Translations under genes and position numbers: made by a program
In this document: positions 1-9,039 of the stretch, piece by piece
Layout of the letters: each line of letters opens with the position of its first letter
Numbering within the stretch: position 1 is the first letter of the stretch
The notes under the pieces: generated by a model
Database searches by the model: none
What the model was told of the DNA's origin: nothing
The model's input: only the letters and a program-made list of their open reading frames with translations
NCBI GenBank assembly: GCA_036804505.1
Contig: DAIRSI010000020.1
Span: 13,058 to 77,057 of the forward strand
Direction of reading: 5' to 3'
From: Phocaeicola_A sp036804505
GTDB lineage: Bacteria > Bacteroidota > Bacteroidia > Bacteroidales > Bacteroidaceae
DNA: 64,000 bases

Positions 1-477
1 TTTGGAGGAGATTTGGACTTGCAGGCAATGATTACCACCCGACTCGACAAATTTGAAGAACAAATGAACTACGATTATATAGAAGGGGCAAAGGATTTTA
101 TTCTCTCCCTGAAAGAAAAAGGAATTTTCACTGCTGTAGTAACCAGCTCGAACGAAAAGAAAATGAATAACGTGTACCGAAGCAAACCGGAGCTGAAAGG
201 ACTTTTCGACCGCATCCTTACGGCAGATATGTTCAAGGCCAGCAAACCGGCGCCCGACTGCTATCTGCTAGGTGCAGAAGTGTTTGGAGCCAAAACGGAA
301 AATTGTGTGGTATTCGAGGATTCCTTTCACGGACTGGAAGCCGGAAGACGGGCTGGTATGAAGGTGGTGGGCCTCTCCACCACAAATCCGGAAGAAAGCA
401 TCAAAGACATGGCTGATTTGGTAATACCCGATTTTAAAAATTTCAGTATAAACGATATGCTGAATCTGCTGAACTGA
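1..477 (+). CDS. HAD-family hydrolase (beta-phosphoglucomutase-like), 5' truncated by window edge
   Basis: The reading frame is open from base 1, so the N-terminal part with the DxDG nucleophile motif lies outside the window. What remains is the cap and the C-terminal half of a Rossmann-like HAD domain: a VVTSSN stretch (motif II Ser/Thr), KPAPDCYLLGAEVFG (motif III Lys), and VFEDSFHGLEAGRRAGM, the acidic motif IV typical of beta-phosphoglucomutase-like phosphatases. The usual role is dephosphorylation of a small sugar phosphate in the cytoplasm; the substrate cannot be told. A TTG at 13 could in theory start translation, but the protein would then lack its catalytic aspartate. It ends 93 bases before panB, which has its own promoter. 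Confidence 0.85.
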   Translation, partial: FGGDLDLQAMITTRLDKFEEQMNYDYIEGAKDFILSLKEKGIFTAVVTSSNEKKMNNVYRSKPELKGLFDRILTADMFKASKPAPDCYLLGAEVFGAKTENCVVFEDSFHGLEAGRRAGMKVVGLSTTNPEESIKDMADLVIPDFKNFSINDMLNLLN

Positions 478-498
478 AAAAAGCAACAAAAGAGAAAG

Positions 499-534
499 TT
501 TTGTATCATATCTGAATTAAAAGCTGTAATTTTG
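499..534 (+). promoter_or_regulatory. Bacteroides-type promoter for panB
   Basis: TTTTG at 499-503 and TAATTTTG at 527-534, 23 bases apart, match the -33/-7 pattern of the primary Bacteroides sigma factor. Transcription would begin near 540, giving panB a leader of about 30 bases. Confidence 0.65.
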
Positions 535-570
535 CATCGTTTTAAAAAATAACTAACAAAATCAAGTAAA

Positions 571-1392
571 ATGGCAGGATATATCTGTGATGATACGCGC
601 AAGGTGACTACGCGCAGACTGATTGAAATGAAGCAGCACGGAGAAAAGATTTCCATGTTGACTTCATATGACTACACCATAGCGCAAATAGTGGACGGTG
701 CAGGTATGGATGTGATACTTGTGGGCGACTCTGCATCCAATGTGATGGCAGGAAACGAAACCACATTACCCATTACTCTGGACCAGATGATTTATCATGC
801 AACCTCGGTAGTACGGGGAGTAAAACGGGCTCTTGTGGTAGTGGATATGCCGTTCGGGACCTATCAGGTGAACGAAACGGAAGCTGTTACCAACGCCATC
901 AAGATTATGCAACGCAGCCATGCCGATTCCGTAAAACTGGAAGGAGGAGAAGAAATTCTTCCGATGGTGAAGAAAATCATAGCGGCAGGCATTCCCATCA
1001 TGGGACATCTGGGACTAACGCCACAGAGTATCAACAAATTCGGAACCTACTCCGTACGGGCTAAGGAAGAAGCAGAAGCCAACAAACTAGTCAAAGACGC
1101 CCATTTGCTTGAAGATGCCGGATGCTTTGCCCTCGTGCTGGAAAAGATTCCTGCCGTACTGGCGGAACGTGTTTCCAAGGAACTATCCATCCCTGTTATC
1201 GGCATTGGCGCCGGAAGCGGTGTGGACGGACAAGTGCTGGTTGTTGCCGACATGCTGGGAATGAACAAAGGCTTTTCGCCTAAATTCCTTCGTCGTTATG
1301 CCGATCTTCACACCATTATGACAGATGCTATAGGAAACTACATCACCGACGTTAAATCCGGTGATTTTCCCAACGAAAAAGAACAGTACTAA
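571..1392 (+). CDS. panB: 3-methyl-2-oxobutanoate hydroxymethyltransferase
   Basis: Cytoplasmic enzyme that transfers a hydroxymethyl group from 5,10-methylene-THF to 2-oxoisovalerate, giving ketopantoate, the first committed step to pantothenate and CoA. The 273 residues match the family's usual length. Visible landmarks are GDS at 52-54 and Asp92 (metal ligands), VKLEGG with Lys122/Glu124, MGHLGLTPQ around His146, the catalytic Glu191 in VLEKIP, and GIGAGSGVDGQ at 211-221. A promoter lies just upstream. An MFS transporter starts 18 bases after the stop and is probably cotranscribed. panC and panD are not in the window. Confidence 0.97.
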   Translation: MAGYICDDTRKVTTRRLIEMKQHGEKISMLTSYDYTIAQIVDGAGMDVILVGDSASNVMAGNETTLPITLDQMIYHATSVVRGVKRALVVVDMPFGTYQVNETEAVTNAIKIMQRSHADSVKLEGGEEILPMVKKIIAAGIPIMGHLGLTPQSINKFGTYSVRAKEEAEANKLVKDAHLLEDAGCFALVLEKIPAVLAERVSKELSIPVIGIGAGSGVDGQVLVVADMLGMNKGFSPKFLRRYADLHTIMTDAIGNYITDVKSGDFPNEKEQY

Positions 1393-1410
1393 AAAAAACC
1401 GACTTAAGCC

Positions 1411-2565
1411 ATGAAAGAAGAAAGGGCTATTTTGTGGAATTGGAATTTCTGGTCCATTTGCCTGACCAACCTGTGCCTTAGCTGCTCTCTGTATATGTTG
1501 CTCCCTGCATTCCCCATCTGGATGATCAACATGTACTATGCTTCGCCGCTGGAAGCTGCAGCCATACTTGCCGTGTTCGGTGTGGCAATCTTTATTCTGG
1601 GACCATTCTTCAACTATATCGTAGATCGCTTCATGAGAAAGCGCGTCTGCCAGTTTTCCCTGCTTGCCGTATGCGCAGCAACAGCCGGATTCCACTTTGT
1701 GGGCGGATTGGAAACCATATTCTGGTTCCGTATCCTCCAAGGTGCCATGTTCGGTATGGCAGCAGCTACCTTGGGCAGCACATTGGCCATCGACCTGAGT
1801 AACTCACTTAGACGTACCGATGCCAACAATGCCTATTACTGGTTCAGCAGATTTTCTCTGGCGTTGGGCCCTCTCTGTGGAATATTCATTTATCAAATAT
1901 TCGGCATACAAGTTGTCATCACCACATCCATCGCATTGGGCCTAGTTGCCTACCTGCTGATATCAACAGTGAAGATTCCTTTCCGTGCTCCTTTGAGCCC
2001 GAAAGTATGTTCGTTCGACAGATTTCTGCTTGTAAGAGCCATGGTTCCTTTCCTGAACCTACTGCTAATAGCTTTTCTGTACGGTCTGACCTTGACTTGC
2101 AACATGAACTACGAATTCTACGGTTGCATGATGATAGGATTTTCACTTGCTTTGCTTGCCATAAAATATGTGTTCAAAGAGGCTGAAGAACGCTCGGAAA
2201 TAACAGCCGGACTCATTGCACTGACGTTTGCCATGCTACTGAGATTCACGCACCCCAATAATGACGCAGCTTTCTATCTGACAGCTACATTGGTGGGACT
2301 TGGCATCGGCATGAGCACAGCCCGGTTCTTGCTCTACTTCTTGAAACTGGCTGAACATTGTGAACGCGGAGCTGCAAACACCACGTATATGCTGGCATGG
2401 GAGTTGGGCATGGCTATGGGATACTTTACGGGATATGCCATGGTGAACTATTCCGTAACACTCTTATCAAAAGTCAGTGGAGTAGGGTTTATCATCAGTC
2501 TGATGGCCTTGATACTTTACCTTACCGTGACTCACAAATACATTATTAGAAATAAAAGAAAATAA
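1411..2565 (+). CDS. MFS transporter
   Basis: A 384-residue protein made almost entirely of hydrophobic helices (about 12), with a short cytoplasmic N-terminus (KEERAILWNWNFWSIC) and a basic C-terminal tail (RNKRK). The loop DRFMRKRVCQ near residues 72-81 fits the conserved cytoplasmic loop between helices 2 and 3 of the major facilitator superfamily, so it should be an inner-membrane secondary transporter. The substrate is not evident. It lies 18 bases after panB and 12 bases before the secreted YhcH-family gene, so the three probably form one transcript; that adjacency does not by itself prove pantothenate transport. Confidence 0.85.
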   Translation: MKEERAILWNWNFWSICLTNLCLSCSLYMLLPAFPIWMINMYYASPLEAAAILAVFGVAIFILGPFFNYIVDRFMRKRVCQFSLLAVCAATAGFHFVGGLETIFWFRILQGAMFGMAAATLGSTLAIDLSNSLRRTDANNAYYWFSRFSLALGPLCGIFIYQIFGIQVVITTSIALGLVAYLLISTVKIPFRAPLSPKVCSFDRFLLVRAMVPFLNLLLIAFLYGLTLTCNMNYEFYGCMMIGFSLALLAIKYVFKEAEERSEITAGLIALTFAMLLRFTHPNNDAAFYLTATLVGLGIGMSTARFLLYFLKLAEHCERGAANTTYMLAWELGMAMGYFTGYAMVNYSVTLLSKVSGVGFIISLMALILYLTVTHKYIIRNKRK

Positions 2566-2577
2566 ACAAATCTGATT

Positions 2578-3201
2578 ATGAAAAAGAAATTAAATTTACG
2601 GTTTATAGTTACACTGATGGTGTGTATGCTGTCAGTTTCCTACATGAGTGCTCAACAGAATGCGGAAACAGTGAGCTGCAAGACAGCAAAAAAATGGTGC
2701 AAAAGCGGTGAATGGAGAAACGGATTCAAAGCCACTCCATACAAGACAACCGACCTCAAAGAATTCTACAGTCAGTATCATAAGAACAAAGCATTGTGGG
2801 ACAAACTGTTTACATGGCTTGGCAGTCATAACCTTGAAACGATAGAAGCAGGGCAATATGCCGTGGACGGCGAACACTGCTTCGTGAAAGTGTCCGATGT
2901 AATGACCCGTCCTTTGGATAAATGCGGAATCGAATCACACAGAAGATACATCGATCTTCAATATGTTGCCAAGGGTACAGAGAGATTCGGACGTATCAAG
3001 AATATGAGTGATGCGACCCCTAAGGCACCATACAAGCCGGACATCATCAATTACACATCCGACAAGGTGAAATATATGAACTCACGTCCGGATATCTTCT
3101 TCCTCTTCTTCCCAAGCAATCTTCACGTAGCTATGGGACAGGCAGGAGCGGAGCCCGAACAGGTACGCTTGATTGTAGCCAAGATTGAATACACAAAATA
3201 G
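2578..3201 (+). CDS. Secreted YhcH/YjgK/YiaL (DUF386) family protein
   Basis: 207 residues: a signal peptide (basic MKKKLNLR, hydrophobic core to about residue 22, likely cleavage after SMSA), then a YhcH/EbgC-type beta-sandwich domain. Family marks are ESHRRYIDLQYVAKGTERFG around 120-140 and FFLFFPSNLHVAMGQ near 180, which carry the conserved His/Glu residues of this cupin-like fold. Cytoplasmic relatives include the sialic-acid anomerase NanQ and the beta-galactosidase helper EbgC. A sugar anomerase-type role in the periplasm is possible but inferred. A second, signal-less family member sits at 32564-33004. It ends the panB-MFS unit. Confidence 0.8.
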   Translation: MKKKLNLRFIVTLMVCMLSVSYMSAQQNAETVSCKTAKKWCKSGEWRNGFKATPYKTTDLKEFYSQYHKNKALWDKLFTWLGSHNLETIEAGQYAVDGEHCFVKVSDVMTRPLDKCGIESHRRYIDLQYVAKGTERFGRIKNMSDATPKAPYKPDIINYTSDKVKYMNSRPDIFFLFFPSNLHVAMGQAGAEPEQVRLIVAKIEYTK

Positions 3202-3241
3202 TTTTTACATTAAAAACTTTCTTTCGTAAGTAAAAAACTTG

Positions 3242-3249
3242 TATTTTTG
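3242..3249 (+). promoter_or_regulatory. Promoter -7 element for ileS
   Basis: TATTTTTG matches TAnnTTTG. It lies about 60 bases before the ileS start, implying a leader of roughly 50 bases. No clean TTTG partner is seen 20 bases upstream. Confidence 0.5.
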
Positions 3250-3307
3250 CATTTTATTTTGAAAACAGATAAAAGCAGTAACAAAAAATAGAAAAAATAC
3301 ACGATAT

Positions 3308-6300
3308 ATGACAAAGAGATTCACTGAAAGAAATCAGTTAGACCTCTCACAGGTTAATAAGGATGTCCTGAAGGAATGGGACGAAAAAGATTTATTCCAC
3401 AAAAGTATCAAGGAACGCGAAGGCTGTCCTTCTTTCGTATTTTATGAGGGACCTCCTTCAGCAAACGGCTTGCCCGGCATTCATCACGTAATGGCTCGTA
3501 CCATCAAGGATATTTTCTGCAGATACAAAACCATGAAAGGTTTCCAAGTGAAAAGAAAAGCCGGATGGGATACTCACGGACTGCCTGTGGAACTAGGCGT
3601 GGAAAAATCTTTGGGAATCACAAAAGAAGATATCGGCAAAACTATATCAGTGGCAAAATATAACGAGACTTGCCGCAAGGATGTGATGAAATTTACCAAA
3701 GAATGGACTGACCTGACTCACAAAATGGGTTATTGGGTAGATCTGGACAATCCTTACATTACTTACGATAACAGATACATAGAGACACTTTGGTGGCTGC
3801 TTAAGCAGATTTACAATAAAGGACTTCTTTACAAAGGATATACCATCCAACCGTATTCTCCTGCAGCAGGTACCGGGCTGAGCAGCCACGAGCTGAACCA
3901 ACCGGGATGCTACAGAGACGTAAAGGATACTACCGTTGTGGCACAGTTCAAGATGAAGAACCCGAAACCTGAAATGAAGGAGTGGGGAACACCTTACTTC
4001 ATAGCATGGACCACAACTCCCTGGACTTTGCCTTCAAACACAGCCCTCTGCGTAGGTCCCAAAATAGACTATGTAGCCGTACAGAGCTACAACGGATATA
4101 CGGGTGAACCCATCACTGTTGTACTTGCCAAAGCATTGGTGAATGCACATTTCAACCCCAAAGCAGCTGAACTTTCGCTCGACAGCTACAAGCCGGGAGA
4201 CAAACTGATTCCCTATAAGGTAATTGCTGAATACAAAGGTACCGACCTGGTGGGTATGGAATACGAACAACTCATGCCATGGGTAAATCCAGGCGAAGGG
4301 GCTTTCAGAGTAATCCCCGGTGATTACGTCACGACAGAAGACGGTACAGGAATTGTACACATCGCCCCGACATTCGGTGCAGATGATGCCTTGGTTGCCA
4401 AAGCTGCTGGCGTACCACCCTTGCAACTCATCAACAAAAAAGGCGAACGCCGTCCGATGGTGGATCTCACCGGTAAGTTCTATCTACTGGAAGAACTGGA
4501 CGATGAATTCGTAAAGAACAATGTAAATGTAGAACTCTACAAGGAATACGCAGGCCGTTTCGTGAAAAACGACTACGACCCGAACCTTACTGAAAAGGAC
4601 GAAACTCTGGACATCAGCATCTGCATGATGATGAAGGTGGCCAACCAGGCATTCAAGATAGAAAAACATGTACACAACTATCCTCATTGCTGGCGTACTG
4701 ACAAGCCGATTCTATACTATCCGCTTGACAGCTGGTTCATCAAGTCGACAGCATGCAAGGACCGCATGATAGCCTTGAACAAGACCATCAAATGGAAACC
4801 CGAATCGACCGGTACAGGCCGTTTTGGCAAATGGCTGGAAAATCTTAATGACTGGAACCTGAGCCGTTCACGCTTCTGGGGTACACCGTTGCCTATTTGG
4901 AGAAGTGAAACAGGAGAGGAAATCTGTATCGGATCGGTAGAGGAACTCTATAATGAAATTGAGAAATCAGTGAATGCCGGTTTCATGAAATCCAATCCAT
5001 ACAAGGACAACGGGTTCGTTCCGGCAAATTACAATAAGGATAATTACGAAAAGATAGACTTGCACCGTCCATACGTGGATGATATCATCCTCGTATCCGA
5101 AAGCGGCAAGCCGATGAAGCGTGAGACAGACTTGATAGACGTCTGGTTCGATTCCGGTTCCATGCCTTATGCACAGATTCACTATCCTTTTGAAAACAAG
5201 GATTTGCTGGACAGCGGTAGCGTTTATCCCGCAGATTTCATCGCTGAAGGAGTGGACCAAACCCGCGGATGGTTCTTCACTTTGCATGCCATTGCTACCA
5301 TGGTGTTCGACTCCGTGTCTTACAAAGCCGTGGTTTCCAACGGGCTGGTACTCGACAAGAACGGCAATAAAATGTCCAAACGCTTGGGTAATGCAGTAGA
5401 TCCTTTCAGCACTATTGAAAAATATGGTTCCGACCCTCTACGTTGGTACATGATTACCAATGCATCACCGTGGGACAACCTGAAGTTTGACACGGAAGGT
5501 ATTGACGAGGTTCGCCGCAAGTTCTTCGGTACATTGTCCAACACCTATTCATTCCTGGCGCTCTATGCCAATGTGGATGGATTCAACTATTCCGAGAAAG
5601 ATGTTCCTTACAACGAACGTCCGGAAATTGACCGTTGGATTATCTCAGAACTCAATACATTAATCAAGAACGTAGACGAAAGCCTGAACGATTATGAACC
5701 GACACGTGCCGGGCGTATGATTTCAGACTTCGTGAACGATAATCTGTCCAACTGGTACGTCCGTCTGAACCGTAAGCGTTTCTGGGGAAGTTCCATGAGT
5801 GCAGACAAACTTTCAGCCTACCAGACATTATATCTCTGCCTGGAGACGGTGAGCAAGCTGATGGCACCCATCTCTCCATTCTATGCAGACCAATTATTCC
5901 TGGACCTTCAGGCTGCAACCGGACGTGACAAATCCGAGAGTGTACACTTGGCTAAATTCCCTGAATGCGATGAGAAACTGATCGACAAGGAACTCGAAGC
6001 CAGAATGGAAATGGCCCAACAGGCAACATCCATGGTCCTGGCACTCCGCCGCAAGGTAAATATAAAAGTTCGCCAACCGCTGCAGTGCATGATGATTCCG
6101 GTAGTAGACGAAGAGCAGAGAAGACATATAGAAGCAGTTCAAGACTTGATAAAGAATGAGGTGAATGTCAAGGAGATACAATTCGTTGATAACGAAAAAG
6201 GAATCCTTGTGAAAAAGGTGAAATGCGATTTCAAGAAACTAGGTCCCAAGTTTGGCAAACAGATGAAGGAAGTAGCTGCTGCAGTAGCAATTCTCCCTCA

Positions 6301-6733
6301 AGAGACTATCGCCGAACTGGAGAAAAACGGACAATGCAAACTGCAACTGCAAAGCGGAGAAGCAATTCTGGATGCTGCCGATGTGGAAATCATCAGTGAG
6401 GACATTCCGGGCTGGCTGGTATCCAATGAAGGCAAGCTCACCATTGCCCTCGAAGTAACAATTTCCGAAGAACTCCGTAAGGAAGGTATAGCAAGAGAAC
6501 TCGTGAACAGAATCCAAAACATCCGAAAGAGCAGCGGATTTGAAATCACAGACAAAATAAAAGTTGTGTTATCCAAAAATCAGCAAACGGATGATGCGGT
6601 TACAGAATATAATAACTATATTTGCACACAAGTATTAGCCAACTCATTGACATTGGCAGATGAAGTGGAAGAGGGTACTGAACTCGATTTTGATGACTTC
6701 AAACTGACAATCAGTGTGGCAAAAGATATTTAA
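3308..6733 (+). CDS. ileS: Isoleucyl-tRNA synthetase, long (IleS2-like) type
   Basis: Charges tRNA-Ile in the cytoplasm. The 1141-residue length and sequence style fit the long eukaryote-like bacterial IleRS. In order: a class I catalytic domain whose HIGH box reads GIHH (residues 57-60, in GLPGIHHVMART), an inserted editing domain with WTTTPWTLPSNT at about 235-246, KMSKR at 688-692, then the anticodon-binding and C-terminal domains. The GXHH form swaps the first and third positions of the usual HXGH and is associated with strong natural mupirocin resistance in IleS2 enzymes. It is first in a tight operon: the next gene starts 18 bases after the stop. Confidence 0.97.
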   Translation: MTKRFTERNQLDLSQVNKDVLKEWDEKDLFHKSIKEREGCPSFVFYEGPPSANGLPGIHHVMARTIKDIFCRYKTMKGFQVKRKAGWDTHGLPVELGVEKSLGITKEDIGKTISVAKYNETCRKDVMKFTKEWTDLTHKMGYWVDLDNPYITYDNRYIETLWWLLKQIYNKGLLYKGYTIQPYSPAAGTGLSSHELNQPGCYRDVKDTTVVAQFKMKNPKPEMKEWGTPYFIAWTTTPWTLPSNTALCVGPKIDYVAVQSYNGYTGEPITVVLAKALVNAHFNPKAAELSLDSYKPGDKLIPYKVIAEYKGTDLVGMEYEQLMPWVNPGEGAFRVIPGDYVTTEDGTGIVHIAPTFGADDALVAKAAGVPPLQLINKKGERRPMVDLTGKFYLLEELDDEFVKNNVNVELYKEYAGRFVKNDYDPNLTEKDETLDISICMMMKVANQAFKIEKHVHNYPHCWRTDKPILYYPLDSWFIKSTACKDRMIALNKTIKWKPESTGTGRFGKWLENLNDWNLSRSRFWGTPLPIWRSETGEEICIGSVEELYNEIEKSVNAGFMKSNPYKDNGFVPANYNKDNYEKIDLHRPYVDDIILVSESGKPMKRETDLIDVWFDSGSMPYAQIHYPFENKDLLDSGSVYPADFIAEGVDQTRGWFFTLHAIATMVFDSVSYKAVVSNGLVLDKNGNKMSKRLGNAVDPFSTIEKYGSDPLRWYMITNASPWDNLKFDTEGIDEVRRKFFGTLSNTYSFLALYANVDGFNYSEKDVPYNERPEIDRWIISELNTLIKNVDESLNDYEPTRAGRMISDFVNDNLSNWYVRLNRKRFWGSSMSADKLSAYQTLYLCLETVSKLMAPISPFYADQLFLDLQAATGRDKSESVHLAKFPECDEKLIDKELEARMEMAQQATSMVLALRRKVNIKVRQPLQCMMIPVVDEEQRRHIEAVQDLIKNEVNVKEIQFVDNEKGILVKKVKCDFKKLGPKFGKQMKEVAAAVAILPQETIAELEKNGQCKLQLQSGEAILDAADVEIISEDIPGWLVSNEGKLTIALEVTISEELRKEGIARELVNRIQNIRKSSGFEITDKIKVVLSKNQQTDDAVTEYNNYICTQVLANSLTLADEVEEGTELDFDDFKLTISVAKDI

Positions 6734-6751
6734 CATTAAAATTTAAGCACT

Positions 6752-7135
6752 ATGGCAGAGAAAACAAGATACTCAGACGCTGAACTTGAAGAGTTCAGAG
6801 CCATTATCAATGAAAAGCTTGAGTTAGCTCAACGTGATTATGACATGTTGAAAAAATCTATCATGAATGCCGACGGCAATGACACTGACGACACCTCTCC
6901 AACCTACAAGGTCATGGAAGAAGGAGCCAATACCTTGTCGAAAGAAGAAACCACTAGACTGGCTTCCCGCCAGTTGAAGTTCATTCAAGACCTTCAGGCA
7001 GCTTTGGTACGCATAGAGAACAAGACTTATGGAATTTGCCGCGAAACGGGCAAACTGATTCCGGCTGAACGTCTTCGTGCAGTGCCACATGCAACATTGA
7101 GCATTGAAGCAAAACAAGCTCACAATCATAAATAA
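6752..7135 (+). CDS. TraR/DksA-family protein lacking the zinc cysteines
   Basis: 127 residues with the DksA plan: an N-terminal helical hairpin (coiled coil, about 8-90) whose tip carries acidic residues (NDTDDTSP at 43-50, as in the DksA tip that reaches the RNA polymerase secondary channel), then a globular C-terminus. The zinc finger is degenerate: YGICRETGKLIPAERLRAVPHAT keeps only Cys96. The protein presumably modulates RNA polymerase, but function is inferred from the family. It sits between ileS (18 bases) and lspA (14 bases), a usual Bacteroidetes arrangement. Confidence 0.85.
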   Translation: MAEKTRYSDAELEEFRAIINEKLELAQRDYDMLKKSIMNADGNDTDDTSPTYKVMEEGANTLSKEETTRLASRQLKFIQDLQAALVRIENKTYGICRETGKLIPAERLRAVPHATLSIEAKQAHNHK

Positions 7136-7149
7136 CTGAAAGATAGTAA

Positions 7150-7791
7150 ATGAAGAAATTTCTCTCACAGAGCGTAATCTCCGTGATAATCATTCTTTCT
7201 GTTCTGACGGTGGACCAAATCATCAAGATTTGGGTGAAAACAAGTATGTACCTTCATGACTGCCACAGAATAACGGATTGGTTCTATATATATTTCACCG
7301 AGAACAACGGCATGGCTTTTGGCATGGAACTGGTAGGAAAGCTATTCCTGACCAGTTTCCGACTAATAGCGATTGTAGCGATTGCCTATTACATGCATAA
7401 GATGATTAAAAAACAAGTGAAGACAGGTTACATCGTTTGCCTGGCTTTCATTCTTGCGGGAGCAGCCGGAAATATTATAGACAGTGTGTTCTATGGAGAG
7501 ATATTCAGCGAAAGCAGTCACATGGCCATTGCCAATTTCGTACCCATCGGTCAAGGGTATTCAGACTGGCTTCACGGCAAAGTGGTGGATATGTTCTACT
7601 TTCCGATCATCGATACTTACTGGCCTTCATGGATGCCCATGGTGGGAGGAGATCATTTTGTATTCTTCAGCCCCATATTCAATTTTGCCGATGCATCCAT
7701 CAGTTGCGGCATCATAGCACTGCTTATATTCTATAGGAGTTATTTGAATACCGAAAAAAAAGAACCGGAGGCAAAGGCTAAAAATGAATAA
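7150..7791 (+). CDS. lspA: Lipoprotein signal peptidase (signal peptidase II)
   Basis: Integral inner-membrane aspartyl protease that cleaves prolipoprotein signal peptides after lipid attachment to the +1 Cys. At 213 residues it is longer than E. coli LspA (about 164), mostly from a periplasmic insert between the two catalytic segments. Four hydrophobic helices are visible; the catalytic dyad is Asp111 in GAAGNIIDS and Asp181 in PIFNFADASI, and the conserved FTENNGMAFG is at 49-58. It overlaps the next gene, itself a lipoprotein, by 8 bases. The ileS-lspA linkage is widespread in bacteria. Confidence 0.96.
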   Translation: MKKFLSQSVISVIIILSVLTVDQIIKIWVKTSMYLHDCHRITDWFYIYFTENNGMAFGMELVGKLFLTSFRLIAIVAIAYYMHKMIKKQVKTGYIVCLAFILAGAAGNIIDSVFYGEIFSESSHMAIANFVPIGQGYSDWLHGKVVDMFYFPIIDTYWPSWMPMVGGDHFVFFSPIFNFADASISCGIIALLIFYRSYLNTEKKEPEAKAKNE

Positions 7792-8710
7792 AGTTTACTC
7801 GTTGTTAGGATTCGTTTCACTCCTGCTGTTCATCGGCTGTAATACCAAATACCCGGACAATGTCCTGCCTGCCGACGAGCTGGAGGATTTCCTGTATGAT
7901 TATCACATCGCACAGGCAATGGGTAACAACATTCGCCCTGATGAATCCTACAAAAGAGAACTTTATATAGATTATGTGTATCGCAAGCATCACGTGTCAC
8001 ATGCCGAATTCGACTCAACCCTGGTGTGGTACACACGCCATGCAGAAGAATTGGAAAAAGTATATTCCAAACTTAATGAAAGAATCGACAAAGAAAAAAG
8101 TCTGATCAATGTGGACGACCATGCCGATCAAGCTCTCACGGCAAGCGGCGATACAGTGAACATTTGGCTGAACAAAAGAATCTATCTGCTTTCATCCAGC
8201 CAATATGTAAATAAAATAAGTTTTTCACTCAAGACCGACTCAAGCTATCACAAACGTGATATCTTCAAATGGACAGGTAACTTCATCTTCCTGCCAACTA
8301 ATTCCCCCGACGGCCAACAGGCTGTGATGACATTCAGAATCAGATATGACAACGATTCAATTGCTTCAGAAACCAAGGAAATACGCTCGCTTGGGACGAA
8401 TGATGTGTATCTCGTTGCCGATCCGGTACAAACCATCCGAGACGTAAGCGGATATATCTATTACCAAGGTACCAACCGGATGCTTGTCAGCAATATCAGA
8501 CTGATGCGTTATCACCAAAACGACTCCACGAAGTTCATCAACAGTTCGAAAGACATCGAAGCTACACGTCCTGTAGCCAAGAGGGATTCACTACAACCGC
8601 ATGACTCTCTACGCACTTTACCGGCCACTCCAAGCGGCAGACGATTGAATCCTACGCAGATGCGTGATTCCAAGCCAATCATCAAGAAACAAATCATCCG
8701 CAGACGATAA
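7784..8710 (+). CDS. DUF4296-family lipoprotein
   Basis: 308 residues with a lipoprotein signal peptide: MNKVYSLLGFVSLLLFIGC, lipidated Cys19 in the FIGC lipobox. The segment just after it (LPADELEDFLYDYHIAQAM) is the usual start of DUF4296, which ends near residue 110. A beta-rich middle follows, then a proline- and arginine-rich tail ending in KKQIIRRR. It is a cell-envelope protein of unknown function. It overlaps lspA by 8 bases and shares its last stop base with the following start (TAATG), so translation is probably coupled across the three genes. Confidence 0.8.
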   Translation: MNKVYSLLGFVSLLLFIGCNTKYPDNVLPADELEDFLYDYHIAQAMGNNIRPDESYKRELYIDYVYRKHHVSHAEFDSTLVWYTRHAEELEKVYSKLNERIDKEKSLINVDDHADQALTASGDTVNIWLNKRIYLLSSSQYVNKISFSLKTDSSYHKRDIFKWTGNFIFLPTNSPDGQQAVMTFRIRYDNDSIASETKEIRSLGTNDVYLVADPVQTIRDVSGYIYYQGTNRMLVSNIRLMRYHQNDSTKFINSSKDIEATRPVAKRDSLQPHDSLRTLPATPSGRRLNPTQMRDSKPIIKKQIIRRR

Positions 8711-9039
8711 TGAGGCAGGTTGCTGTCCATAAAATTTACTATGACGGCAGCCACATCCTGAGCAAAGGAGTGGCAGTTATCGATGGCGAACAAGTTGTAA
8801 AAATATTCCTTTTAACGGAAGAGATAGAAAGTACAGAGTGGATAGGAGGCGTTATCTTTCTTTCTCATTATAAAGATATTAACGGGCTTTCAGAAGTCAA
8901 GACCATTAAGGATGCACTTGAAATTATAACAAATCCCCTGAATGATAACGGACCACTTTATGCCTGGCATGCTTCAAAAGTGGATCTTGCAGAAGGATTG
9001 ATTCTTCCAGGAAACAAGTGGACAAGGCTCAGAGCATAG
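8710..9039 (+). CDS. Conserved hypothetical protein, 109 aa
   Basis: Small cytoplasmic-looking protein without signal peptide or membrane helix. The ATG overlaps the preceding TAA by one base (TAATG), strong evidence for translational coupling at the end of the ileS-lspA operon. The N-terminus (VAVHKIYYDGSHILSKGVAVIDG) suggests a small beta-rich fold. No functional motif was recognised. Its 3' end overlaps the convergent trmH by 11 bases. Confidence 0.65.
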   Translation: MRQVAVHKIYYDGSHILSKGVAVIDGEQVVKIFLLTEEIESTEWIGGVIFLSHYKDINGLSEVKTIKDALEIITNPLNDNGPLYAWHASKVDLAEGLILPGNKWTRLRA

